A stretch of DNA of 64,000 bases, taken from positions 1 to 64,000 of the forward strand of contig JBBRQN010000004.1 in the NCBI GenBank assembly GCA_038226305.1, in the 5' to 3' direction. Numbering within the stretch: position 1 is the first letter of the stretch; the number at the start of each line of letters is the position of its first letter. Of this stretch, positions 9,639 through 19,872 are shown in pieces. The position numbers were made by a program, and so were the translations under genes. The DNA comes from JASLDZ01 sp038226305. GTDB taxonomy: Bacteria; Pseudomonadota; Alphaproteobacteria; Caulobacterales; Caulobacteraceae. A model generated the notes under the pieces. The model saw only the letters and a list, made by a program, of their open reading frames with translations, had not been told where the DNA came from and made no database searches.

Positions 9639-9690
9639 CCAACGGCCCACCTTCGAAACCGCCCGGTTACCCGTGGCGCAGGATCTCTGA

Positions 9691-10668
9691 ATGCACCTCG
9701 TCGCGGCAGATATCGGGGGCACGAACGCCCGGTTCGCGATCGCCGAGGTGGCTGCGGGGCGCGTGATTTCGCTCGGCCCGGTGACAAAGCTTCACACCGC
9801 CGACCATCCCAGCTTCGAAACGGCGTGGAAGGCCTTCGCTGCCCAGACCGGAGCGCCCCTGCCGCGGGCCGCCGCCATCGCCTTCGCGGGGCCAGTCGAC
9901 GGCGAGACCCTGCAGCTAACCAACAGCCATTGGGTGTTGAAGCCGGGACTCATCAAGGAGCACCTGGGCGTCGACGCCTTCGTGGTGGTGAACGACTTTG
10001 CGGCCGTCGCCCACGCCGTGGCCCATTGCCCTCCCGGGGCGCTGGCGCACCTGTTCGGGCCGGCGCGAGAGCTCTCCGACACCGAGGCGGTCTGTGTGAT
10101 GGGGCCGGGGACGGGGCTCGGCGTGGCCCAGCTTCTCGGCCGGGCACCGGGATATTCCGTTCGCGCCACCGAAGCGGGCCACATCGCTTTCGCCCCGCTG
10201 GATGCGTTCGAGGATGGGCTGCTCGACCAGCTGCGCGCGCAGCTCGGTCGCGTATCGGCCGAGCGTGTCGCCTCCGGACCGGGGTTGCGGGCCATCTACA
10301 ACGCTTTGGCTCAGCGGGAGTCGCGACCCCCGACGCAGGACGACGATGCGGCGCTGTGGGGCCGGGCGCTCGCCAGGAGCGACAGCCTTGCCGCGGCCGC
10401 GCTCGACCGCTTCTGCATGATCTTGGGGGCCGTGGCGGGAGACCTCGCCCTGGCGCAGGGCGCGTCGGCCGTGGTGTTGGCTGGCGGCGTCGGCCACCGC
10501 ATCGCCGACCGCCTTCCCGCTTCCGGATTCGCCGAACGCTTCATCGCCAAGGGCCGGTTCGAAGGGCTGATGGCGCGGATGCCGGTGAAGCTCATGACCC
10601 TGGACGAGCCCGGCCTCTACGGCGCCGCCGCCGCCTTCGCTGTCGAACACGCGCCAGGCGGACGCTGA
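9691..10668 (+). CDS. glk: Glucokinase (Glk family)
   Basis: 325 residues of the pfam02685 glucokinase family. It shows the N-terminal phosphate-binding motif DIGGTNARFA, the sugar-binding stretch VVNDFAAVAHA with its catalytic Asp, and the GPGTGLGVA motif. It phosphorylates glucose to glucose-6-phosphate, the substrate of the upstream zwf product. The ATG at 9691 begins a canonical N-terminus. The stop codon overlaps an ATG that opens a truncated remnant of an unrelated gene. Confidence 0.93.
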   Translation: MHLVAADIGGTNARFAIAEVAAGRVISLGPVTKLHTADHPSFETAWKAFAAQTGAPLPRAAAIAFAGPVDGETLQLTNSHWVLKPGLIKEHLGVDAFVVVNDFAAVAHAVAHCPPGALAHLFGPARELSDTEAVCVMGPGTGLGVAQLLGRAPGYSVRATEAGHIAFAPLDAFEDGLLDQLRAQLGRVSAERVASGPGLRAIYNALAQRESRPPTQDDDAALWGRALARSDSLAAAALDRFCMILGAVAGDLALAQGASAVVLAGGVGHRIADRLPASGFAERFIAKGRFEGLMARMPVKLMTLDEPGLYGAAAAFAVEHAPGGR

Positions 10669-10890
10669 TGACCCTGCAGCTGTTCCTGGCTCTCAACGGA
10701 CTAATCGCCGTGCCGCTTGCAGCCGCCCTGTCGCAGCGCGACAACCTGATCGCCCGAACCCGGCGCCGAGAGTCCGACCTGCAGCAGGCCGTCAAGGTGT
10801 CGGAGCTGGCCGACGAAGTCTCGCGGTCCGGGCACGGGTCGGTGACCATCTCCACCGGAGAGCGCACATGGTCGCCCCCCGGCCATCCAC
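10668..10890 (+). pseudogene. Remnant of a MASE1/PAS signalling protein gene
   Basis: The frame starting at the ATG overlapping the glk stop encodes about 74 sensible residues. First comes a hydrophobic helix (LFLALNGLIAVPLAAAL), then a polar linker (SQRDNLIARTRRRESDLQQA), then the beginning of a PAS-like fold (SGHGSVTISTGERTWSP). This order is the end of a MASE1 membrane sensor followed by a PAS domain, as in sensor histidine kinases or diguanylate cyclases. The frame then continues only as nonsense antisense to galM. Both the upstream MASE1 helices and all output domains are missing, so this is a deletion remnant. The identification rests on recalled family patterns. Confidence 0.6.
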
Positions 10891-10891
10891 C

Positions 10892-11797
10892 TCAGCCGGG
10901 TGACGCTTCCTGCCTGTCCTCCTCGAGGGTGAGGGTCATTTGCAGGTGCCGTGGGCTGCCTGCGGCGACCTGGAAGACCCCCGGCTTGTCGCGCAGGTCG
11001 CCGTCGAAGCCTTCAGGATCGGCGAGGCCTGCCCAGGGCTCTATGCAGATGAAGCCCGCGCCGGGCTTGGTCCACACGCCCAGCAGCGACAGTTCGGGAA
11101 AGCTCACCTCAATCCGGGGCCCGGTATCGGCCCCATAGCTTACCGATCGGCTGGCGAACCGGTCGAAGATCAGGGCATCGTCCACGAAGAGCGCGTCGCG
11201 CAGTTTCAGCGTGCGGCCTTCCACCGGCGTGGGGTGGCGCACGGCCGTAACGAGGCCGTCGGCATCCAGCCTGCGAATGGGCGAAAGCTCAGGCTGTGCG
11301 AAGTCGATCCGATGCGCCTCTCTCGGCTGGCCGAACGGCAGCGGCCAACGCAGGGCCGGGTGGAAGCCGAAGCTGGCCGGCATCTCGCCTTCGCCAAGAT
11401 TGGCGACGGTGATCGATATGGTCAGCGCGGCTTCTCTCAGGGCGAAGTGGACATCCAGCCGGAAGTCGAACGGATAGCTCGCGCGGGTGTGCGCATCCGC
11501 CTCCAGCCGGAAGAGCGCAGAGGCGTCGTCGGCCTCCACCACGGTGAAGATCGAGCGGCGCGCGAAGCCGTGTTTGGGCATGCGGTAGCGCTCAGCCCCC
11601 AGCCGGTATTCATCGCCGCGAAGGGCGCCGACGATGGGGAACAGCAGCGGCGCCCGCCCGGTCCAGAACGCGGGGTCGCCGTCCGACAGGAGCTCGTGAC
11701 CGTCAGCCGTGGCCAGCCGCCTGAGCTCGGCGCCGAGGGGGGCGATCTCCGCCACCAGGCTGTCCGACCGCAGAACCACATTCGCCGCCGAAGCCAT
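10892..11797 (-). CDS. Aldose 1-epimerase-family protein (galactose mutarotase-like)
   Basis: About 301 residues of the aldose epimerase superfamily. Visible family features are the early LFPIVGALRGDEY and MPKHGFARR stretch, a conserved FGFHPALRWPL segment, and the C-terminal FICIEPWAGLAD with its catalytic Glu. It probably interconverts anomers of galactose or glucose before kinase action. The start is placed at the ATG at 11797; in-frame ATGs at 11809 and 11857 would lengthen it, the last running into the opposing GH42 start region. It is divergent from the beta-galactosidase gene. Confidence 0.82.
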   Translation of the reverse strand: MASAANVVLRSDSLVAEIAPLGAELRRLATADGHELLSDGDPAFWTGRAPLLFPIVGALRGDEYRLGAERYRMPKHGFARRSIFTVVEADDASALFRLEADAHTRASYPFDFRLDVHFALREAALTISITVANLGEGEMPASFGFHPALRWPLPFGQPREAHRIDFAQPELSPIRRLDADGLVTAVRHPTPVEGRTLKLRDALFVDDALIFDRFASRSVSYGADTGPRIEVSFPELSLLGVWTKPGAGFICIEPWAGLADPEGFDGDLRDKPGVFQVAAGSPRHLQMTLTLEEDRQEASPG

Positions 11798-11873
11798 GCC
11801 CGAATCCATCCAACGTCTTTCCCTGCGCGGGCCTTCCGGGCGTGCCGGAGCCTTCATGGCGGAGAGGTTAGGG

Positions 11874-13841
11874 ATGCTGGGCGTCTGTTACTATCCGGAG
11901 CAGTGGCCGAGCGTGCTCTGGCGGGAGGACGCCCGGCGTATGAAGGCCCTGGGGCTGAGCTACGTCCGCGTGGGCGAGTTCGCCTGGTCGCGGTTCGAGC
12001 CCGATCCGGGCCGCTACGACTTTGGCTGGTTCGACGAGGTGCTGGGCATTTTGCACGAGGCCGGCCTGCAGGTTGTGATCGGAACGCCCACCGCGACGCC
12101 GCCCAAATGGCTGATCGACGCCCATCCCGAAATCCTGCCGGTCAGTCCCATCACTGGCCAGGTGCGGCGGTTCGGCTCGCGCCGCCACTACGACTTCTCG
12201 AGCGACGTCTACCTGGAGCACTGCCGCCGCGTCGTGGAAGCGCTTGCCGCCCGATACGGCACGCACCCGGCGGTTTGCGGCTGGCAGACCGACAACGAGC
12301 TCTGCTGCCACGACACCACGCTTAGCGCCTCGCCTGCCGCCCGCGACCGGTTCCGCCTGTGGTGTCGCGACCGGTACGGAACGGTCGAAACCCTGAACGC
12401 GGCCTGGGGGAACGCCTTCTGGTCGATGGACTATCGCGGTTTCGACGAGATCGAACTGCCTGTCCTGGCCGTCACCGAAACCAACCCTGCGCATCGCCTG
12501 GCGTGGCGACGCTTCGCCTCGGACGAGGTGGTGCGCTTCCATGATGCCCAGGTGGCGATCATCCGGCGAGCATCTCCCGGCCGCTTCGTGACGCACAACT
12601 TCATCCCGATGGACGAGACCGGGATCGACAACCGTGCGCTGGCCCGGGGCCTGGATTTCGCCAGCTACGACAACTACCCCTTGGGCCGAACCGACCTTCT
12701 GATGGCGCAGGAGACGCCTGAGACCTTCCGGCCGTTCATGCGGACCGGCCACCCGGACTTCAACGGCCTGTTCCTGGACTGGACGCGGGGGCTGGCCCCG
12801 GTAAGCGGGTTCTGGGTGATGGAGCAGCAGCCCGGCCCTGTGAACTGGGCGACCCACAACCCGCGTCCCGCGCCCGGCATGGTGCGGCTCTGGACGCTGG
12901 AAGCCTTCGCCCACGGGGCCGCGGTGGTGAGCTATTTCCGCTGGCGCCAGGCGCGGTTCGCCCAGGAGCAGATGCATGCCGGCCTGCGCCGGCCCGACGA
13001 CTCCCCCGCCGAAGCCTGGCCCGAGATCGAGGCCGTCGCGGCCGAGCTTGCCCGACTCGAGCCTTCCGCGTCGCCTTCCGCTCAGGCCCGAGTGGCGCTG
13101 CTGGCAGACGTTGAGGGGCAATGGGTGGGCGAGATCGAGCGGCAGGGTTCGAGCTATCGCTACCCAACGATCCTCATGGACCACTACCGTGCCCTGCGGG
13201 CGCTGGGCCTCGACGTGGACATCGTCGGGCCTGCCAGCGATTTCGCGGGCTACGCCCTGATCGTGATCCCCAGCCTGCCCAACCCGTCGGCCGCCACCGT
13301 GGAACGGCTGGGCGCGAGCGGCGCGACAGTGGTGTTCGGCCCCCGCAGCGGCTCGAAATCGGCCGAGTTCTCCGTGGCAGAAGGCCTGCCGCCAAGCGAG
13401 GCGATACGGTCGCTTCTGCCCCTGCGGGTGCTGTGCACCGAGACCCTGCGGCCCGACTGCCCGGAGCCGCTGCACTGGAACAGCTCCTCCTATCCTAGCC
13501 TGACCTGGCGCGAGACGCTGGAGCCGGGCATCGGCGTCGAGGTCACGGCCACCTACGGCGACGGAGCGCCCGCGATGGTCCGGCGCGGCAGGGTGATCTA
13601 CCTCGCGACTCTGTCGGATCGCGCGTTCCTCGCCGACCTGTTCGAGAGCCTTTGCGCCGAGGCGGGCGTGGCGACCGTGCGCCTGCCCGAGACCCTGCGC
13701 CTGCGCCGCCGCGGCGCCCTGACCTTCGCGATGAACTATGCGGATCGAGCCGTGGCCGCCCCCGCCCCGGCAGGCGCGATTTTTATCCTCGGTGGAGCGA
13801 CGATCGGCCCTCGCGACGCCGCCGTCTGGATGCAGCACTGA
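11874..13841 (+). CDS. Beta-galactosidase, glycoside hydrolase family 42
   Basis: 655 residues with the GH42 TIM barrel at the N-terminus (VCYYPEQWP start), followed by the trimerisation and C-terminal beta domains. The probable acid/base is Glu142 in GWQTDNE and the nucleophile Glu317 in VMEQQPGPVNW, both classic GH42 motifs. There is no signal peptide, so it acts in the cytoplasm on imported beta-galactosides. ATG at 11874 has GGAGAGG about 8 bases upstream; the ATG at 11856 is less well placed. It is followed by a sugar symporter and faces galK-galT-alpha-galactosidase. Confidence 0.9.
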   Translation: MLGVCYYPEQWPSVLWREDARRMKALGLSYVRVGEFAWSRFEPDPGRYDFGWFDEVLGILHEAGLQVVIGTPTATPPKWLIDAHPEILPVSPITGQVRRFGSRRHYDFSSDVYLEHCRRVVEALAARYGTHPAVCGWQTDNELCCHDTTLSASPAARDRFRLWCRDRYGTVETLNAAWGNAFWSMDYRGFDEIELPVLAVTETNPAHRLAWRRFASDEVVRFHDAQVAIIRRASPGRFVTHNFIPMDETGIDNRALARGLDFASYDNYPLGRTDLLMAQETPETFRPFMRTGHPDFNGLFLDWTRGLAPVSGFWVMEQQPGPVNWATHNPRPAPGMVRLWTLEAFAHGAAVVSYFRWRQARFAQEQMHAGLRRPDDSPAEAWPEIEAVAAELARLEPSASPSAQARVALLADVEGQWVGEIERQGSSYRYPTILMDHYRALRALGLDVDIVGPASDFAGYALIVIPSLPNPSAATVERLGASGATVVFGPRSGSKSAEFSVAEGLPPSEAIRSLLPLRVLCTETLRPDCPEPLHWNSSSYPSLTWRETLEPGIGVEVTATYGDGAPAMVRRGRVIYLATLSDRAFLADLFESLCAEAGVATVRLPETLRLRRRGALTFAMNYADRAVAAPAPAGAIFILGGATIGPRDAAVWMQH

Positions 13842-13892
13842 CGAGGTCACAACGCGACGCCCGGCCAACGGGTGCGCCCGAGGGAACGCCGC

Positions 13893-15340
13893 ATGCAGCT
13901 TCAGACGACGCAGGCCCTCATCGCGCTCCTGCTCACCGCCGCGATCGGCGTGGCCACATGGCTGAAGTGCCGGGGTCAGGCCCGAGGCAGCGACGCCGGG
14001 AACAAGGAGATCTTCCTCGCCGGCGGGGGGCTGTCGTGGTTCTACGTCGCCGGTTCGATCACCATCACCAACCTCTCGACCGAGCAGCTTCTGGGCATGA
14101 ACGGCAACCAGATGGCGTTGCTGGCCTGGTGGGAGCTGTCTGCCGTGGTCGGCCTGAGCATCCTCGCGTGGGTGTTCCTGCCGATCTACTACCGCAACAA
14201 CTGCACGACGGTGACCGAACTTCTGGAGCGCAAGTATAAAGACATCAATATCCGCGCAACGATCGCCACGATCTTCCTCGTAGGCAACATCCTGATCTAC
14301 CAGCCGATCATGCTCTACACCGGCGCCCTCATGATGAAGTCGATGTTTGGGCTGACGATCCCGACCATCGCCCTGGCGGCCCTGTTCGGCGTTGCAGGCT
14401 CGCTCTACGCCATCTTCGGCGGCCTGCGTGCCGCAGCGGTGGTGGATACCTACAGCGGCATCCTCCTGCTGGGCATGGCGATGCTGGTGGTGTTCCTGTC
14501 TTTGGCCGCGATCCACTTCGACTTCAGCGGCATCCCGCCCGAGCGGCTGAGCCTGATCGGCGGGCCGAGCTCGCCCATCCCGTGGCCGGTGCTGTTCACC
14601 GGAATGATCTTCATCCAGATGTTCTACTGGTCCACCAACCAGACGATCACGCAGAAGGCGATGGCCGCCCCCAGCCTGCGCGAGGCCCGCAAGGGCGTGA
14701 TCGCCGCCACGGTGGTTCGCCTGCTGGTGATCCCCGCCTGCGTCGTCATCCCGGGGATTGCCGCCTACAAGCTGTTCGGAAAGCTGGGCGACGCGACCTA
14801 CGGCAAGATCGTGTGGACGGTGCTGCCGCACTGGCTTTCAGGGGTGTTCGCCGCGGCCATCGCCTCGGCAGTGCTGGCCCACTTCGCCAGTTCGCTGAAC
14901 GCGTCGTCGGCGTTGTACGTGGTGGACCTCCACGAGAAATACGTGAACCCCAAGCCGAACGTCGCCCGGCTGAGCCTGATCTCCAGCGTGATCTTCGTCA
15001 TCGCCGCCATTGCGCTGGTGCCGATCTACGACGGCTCCGACAGCATCATAAACCTCGTGCAGAAGCTGAACGGCCTGACCAGCATGCCCGTGCTGGCGGT
15101 GTTCATCGTGGGGCTCCTGTTCTCGGGCGTCGATCCCCGGGCGGCGATCGCCGGGCTGGTGTTCGGCGTCCTGCTCTATGGGTTCTTCAGCTTCGTCTGG
15201 GCGCCCCTGCACTACATCCACATGATGGTGGTGACGCTGTTCTCGCAGGTGCTGGTGTCGCTGGCGCTGAACCGTTGGGTGTTCAAAGGCCAGGCCCGCT
15301 GGGTGGCCGGGCGAGCTCCCGAGGCCACGGTCGCAGAAGC

Positions 15341-15344
<4 letters not shown>
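13893..15344 (+). CDS. Sodium:solute symporter family sugar transporter (SGLT-like)
   Basis: 483 residues with about 13-14 hydrophobic segments. The early motif GGGLSWFYVAGSITITNLSTEQ and the later FYWSTNQTITQKAMAA segment are typical of SSS-family sugar transporters. It most likely brings in galactose, glucose or small galactosides with Na+. ATG at 13893 has GAGG upstream; an in-frame GTG at 13872 would add seven residues. It lies 51 bases after the GH42 gene and so is probably cotranscribed with it. Its stop overlaps the galK stop on the opposite strand by 4 bases. Confidence 0.88.
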
Positions 15345-16488
<1,144 letters not shown>

Positions 16489-16492
<4 letters not shown>

Positions 16493-17526
16493 AGGGCGTA
16501 GCGGGTGTCGGAAAGGGCGGCGAGGCGCTCGGCCGCCGCTTCGGGCGTCAGGTCCCGCTGCGCTTCGGCGAGCATCTCGTAACCCACCATGAACTTGCGC
16601 ACCGCGGCCGAGCGCAGCAGGGGCGGATAGAAGTGGGCGTGCAACTGCCAGGGGTCGGTTGGCTCGTCGCCATAGGGCACCCCATGCCAGCCCATCGAAT
16701 AGGGGAACGAGGTCTCGAACAGGTTGTCGTAGCGGGTCGTGAGCCGTTTCAGCAGCGAGGCGAGGTCGGCCCGCTGGCCTGGCGTCGTGTCCTCCAGCCG
16801 CGCGACGCGAAAGCGGGGGAGCACCAGAACTTCGTACGGCCAGCTCGCCCAGAACGGCACGATGGCCAGCCACGCCGGCGTCTGGATCACCACCCGCTCG
16901 CCTAGGGCCGCCTCCCGCTCCGCGAGGTCGAGCAGCATCGGGCGGCCGTGCTCGGCCAGCCAGGCGGCCTGAGTTCGATCTTCCGCTTCGATCAGGCTCG
17001 GCAGGGTGTCCGTGGCCCAGACCTGCCCGTGCGGGTGCGGGTTGGAGCAGCCCATCGCAGCCCCCTTGTTCTCGAACACCTGCACCCAGCGATGGGTCGC
17101 GCCCAGATCGGCGCACTGATCCGCCCAGCAGTCGATCACCGCGCAGATTTCCGCTTCCGCGAGCTGCGGCAGGGTCTTTGCGTGGTTGGGCGAGAAGCAG
17201 ATCACCCGGCTCTGGCCGCGCACGCCGGTGGTCACGAACAGAGGGGCGGAGGGCGGCGGTGGAGCGGGCGTGTCGGCGGCGAGGGCGGCGAAGTCGTTGT
17301 CGAACACGAATACCCCCGCATAGTCGGGGTTCACCTCCCCGTTGGCGCGGCGGTTGCCGGGGCAGAGGTAGCATGCGGGATCATGGTCCGGTCCGGTGGA
17401 GCGATCCGGCGGCTCCTGCTGGCCCAGCCACGGTCGCAGCGACCGCTGGGGCGAGACCAGAACGTGCTCGCCCGTGAGGATGTTCAGCCGCCTGTGCGGA
17501 TGGGCCGCCGCGTCGAAGGGGATCAC
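16489..17526 (-). CDS. galT: Galactose-1-phosphate uridylyltransferase
   Basis: 345 residues. Zinc-site and catalytic features are visible: CYLCPGN near residue 55 and the active-site stretch NPHPHGQVWA with the HPH catalytic histidine. It transfers UMP from UDP-glucose to galactose-1-phosphate. The GTG start overlaps the stop of the alpha-galactosidase gene by 4 bases. No galE (epimerase) is present in this window, so the cycle must be completed by a gene elsewhere. Confidence 0.95.
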
Positions 17527-19667
17527 AGGGCTGTCACCGAGAAGACCGCGGAGGTTTCGGCCTGCATCGGGGGGATGGGCAGCCCCACCTCGGCCAGCCA
17601 CGCGCCGTGAACCTCGAGGCCGTCCGCCCTCATGGCGTCGAGGGCCGGGGCGCTGAGCATCGGGTGCCCATGAGGATCGGGGGGATCGACCCGCAGGACG
17701 CGATAGACGCGGCCTCGGTCGAGCATCGGCAGCCGCAAGGTCGGCGGGCGTCGCAGGGTGGAGGGTTCGATCCGGTACAGGAACAGGAGGAGCGCATCGG
17801 CCTCTCCGTGGGCCTGCCACGGCAGGCTGTCGCCTGCGTCTCCCAGCCACACGCGGCCCGAGTGCAGGCGGCCACGCCAGGCTTTGTGGAGGGCGATCCA
17901 CTGCGCCAGCTCCGCCTTCTCGGCAGGCGCGAGGATCTTGGCGTTCAGCTCCAGCCCGAAATGGCCGGGTGCCGCCACGCCCGCGCGGAAGGCGAGCGCC
18001 TGGCTTCGCCCTGTGCTGTGGGCGGTGAAGGCCCCCACGTGGGCGCCCATGATCTCCGGCGGCATGAACTGCAGGAACCCGCGCTGGATCGCCACGCGCG
18101 ATCGGGCGTCGATGCAGTCGCTCGTCCACACCCGATGGGTGCGATTGAGGATGCCGGCGTCGATGCGGCCTCCGCCGCCGGCACAGGCCTCGATCTCTAC
18201 CTGCGGGAACGCTTCGCGGATGCGATCCAGAAGGGCGTAGGTGCCCAGAACCTGGCTGCGATACCGGGCCACCCCGTCCGCTCCGCCCGCCGTGGTCAGG
18301 TCGCGGTTGTGGTCCCACTTCAGGTAGCCGATCGGCAGGGTGGAGAGCAGGCGCGACAGGGCGTCGAAGAGGTGATCGCCCACCTCGCGCCGCCCCATGT
18401 CGAGCACGAGCTGGTTGCGGCCGGTGAGGAGGGGGCGACCCGCGATCTGCAACGCCCAGTCGGGATGGGCGCGGAACAGGTCGCTGTCCTCGTTGATCAT
18501 CTCCGGCTCGACCCACAGGCCGAACTCCATGCCGAGCGCCGTGACGTGGCTGGCCAGGGGGGCCAGGCCGTCGGGGTATTTGTCCGCATCCGGGTGCCAG
18601 TCGCCCAGCGCGCGGCAGTCGTCGGTGCGGCGGTGGAACCAGCCATCGTCGAGCACGAAGCGCTCCACGCCGAGCTCGGCAGCGGTGGTCGCCAGCGCCT
18701 GCATTTCCGCAAGGTCGTGATCGAAATACACGCCCTCCCAGGTGTTGAGATGCACCGGCCGGGGGGTCATGGAGCCGCCCGGCCATGACATCCGCCGCCG
18801 GATGGCCGCGTGGAAGTTCTGGGCCACGCCGTTCCAGCCCTCTTCGGAGACGGTGGCGAGGAGCTCTGGCGAAGACAGGCTCTCCCCCGTCGCCAGCCGC
18901 ACCTCGCCTGGTGCCAGCCAGGCTCCGGCCATCCACTGGTATCCGGCATCGTCGAGCCACTGGATCGACTGCAGGTGGTTGCCCGACCACGCCAGCTGCG
19001 CGCCGTAGGCCACCCCGCCGTGTGCCGTGGCGCCGGGCAGGGTCGCGACGGCCCCCGGAAAGGCGTCGTGCGAGGTGAGGCCGCGCCGGTTCTCCCGTCG
19101 CCATCCGGCCCGCCCGAGCCCGGTTTCGCAGGCGATGAACTCGTTGGCGTGGCGGCCCGAGGGGAACATCACCCGCTCCGCCGATCCGGGCAGGGGCGTG
19201 ACGCCGCTCGCCAGCCACTGCACGTCCAGAACGCCGGGGCCGTCGTTGGTCAACCGGCTGGAGAGGGTGAGTACATCGCTCATCGGGTCGAGGCTGAGCG
19301 AGATCTCCACCGTCAACTGTGCCACGGGGTCGGTGAGGGTGATCGCGACGGCCTGCTCCGGCTCGAGCCAGCGCACGCCTGTGTCGGTGAACGCCTGCGC
19401 AAAGTCGCGCCCGTCCCGATGGGCCAGAAGCGCGCTTTCGCCGAAGGTGCCGATGCCGAAGGTGGGGAAGAGGCTGAGGGGCTGGTCGAATTCCAGCGAG
19501 AACGGAGCCGCAGTCCGTCCGTCCCGCAGCGGGGCGGGGGGAAGCGCGCCCTCGGGCAGCTTCGGCCCCCAGTAGCGCCACAGGGGCGCCTCGCCAGGGA
19601 CGATTTCCAGCACCACGGTCGTGCGCGTTCCGTGAAGAACGACGGTCTGCAGTTCCTGGGTCGTCAC
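17523..19667 (-). CDS. Alpha-galactosidase, glycoside hydrolase family 36
   Basis: 714 residues, close to the usual GH36 length. The N-terminal beta-sandwich is followed by a TIM barrel containing FVLDDGWFHRR, the nucleophile motif YLKWDHNRD and the acid/base segment VWTSDCIDAR. No signal peptide is visible, so it probably cleaves imported melibiose- or raffinose-type sugars in the cytoplasm. The start is uncertain. The GTG at 19667 precedes the first conserved strand but has no clear ribosome-binding site, and the frame is open further upstream without a better start. It is the first gene of a coupled operon with galT and galK. Confidence 0.9.
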   Translation of the reverse strand: MTTQELQTVVLHGTRTTVVLEIVPGEAPLWRYWGPKLPEGALPPAPLRDGRTAAPFSLEFDQPLSLFPTFGIGTFGESALLAHRDGRDFAQAFTDTGVRWLEPEQAVAITLTDPVAQLTVEISLSLDPMSDVLTLSSRLTNDGPGVLDVQWLASGVTPLPGSAERVMFPSGRHANEFIACETGLGRAGWRRENRRGLTSHDAFPGAVATLPGATAHGGVAYGAQLAWSGNHLQSIQWLDDAGYQWMAGAWLAPGEVRLATGESLSSPELLATVSEEGWNGVAQNFHAAIRRRMSWPGGSMTPRPVHLNTWEGVYFDHDLAEMQALATTAAELGVERFVLDDGWFHRRTDDCRALGDWHPDADKYPDGLAPLASHVTALGMEFGLWVEPEMINEDSDLFRAHPDWALQIAGRPLLTGRNQLVLDMGRREVGDHLFDALSRLLSTLPIGYLKWDHNRDLTTAGGADGVARYRSQVLGTYALLDRIREAFPQVEIEACAGGGGRIDAGILNRTHRVWTSDCIDARSRVAIQRGFLQFMPPEIMGAHVGAFTAHSTGRSQALAFRAGVAAPGHFGLELNAKILAPAEKAELAQWIALHKAWRGRLHSGRVWLGDAGDSLPWQAHGEADALLLFLYRIEPSTLRRPPTLRLPMLDRGRVYRVLRVDPPDPHGHPMLSAPALDAMRADGLEVHGAWLAEVGLPIPPMQAETSAVFSVTAL

Positions 19668-19729
19668 GTTCGGATCGGCGCGCGCGATGGTGCCTTCATG
19701 GCGGAGGCGGGAGTGGGAGCGAGCGCATC

Positions 19730-19742
19730 GCGAGATTCTCGC
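19730..19742. promoter_or_regulatory. 13-bp perfect palindrome between alpha-galactosidase and Gfo genes
   Basis: GCGAGA-T-TCTCGC lies in the divergent promoter region. It contains a GATTC sequence, the target of CcrM-type GANTC methylation known in alphaproteobacteria. It could be an operator or simply a symmetric methylation site; no regulator is encoded beside it. Confidence 0.3.
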
Positions 19743-19784
19743 TTGATGGCGCGCGCCTTGTCCAGCGGTTCGGTCGCGGCTGCC

Positions 19785-19797
19785 GCAAGCGACTTGC
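19785..19797. promoter_or_regulatory. LacI-operator-like inverted repeat (odd spacing)
   Basis: GCAAG-CGA-CTTGC is symmetric and resembles the site upstream of the minus-strand keto-glycoside operon (28964-28979), but with one extra central base. It sits 76 bases before the start of the plus-strand Gfo gene, in the divergent region with the alpha-galactosidase gene. Confidence 0.3.
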
Positions 19798-19872
19798 CAA
19801 CGGTCGCGGATGCAGGCCCAACTCCGACAAAAGGCGATCGGCCGAAGTCGACGCGAAGAGGAGGAGTTGCCC

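Noticed and set aside
11868..14831. A 987-codon minus-strand frame opposite the GH42 and symporter genes
   Set aside because: Low-complexity composition without recognisable motifs, antisense to two genes with clear catalytic or membrane signatures.
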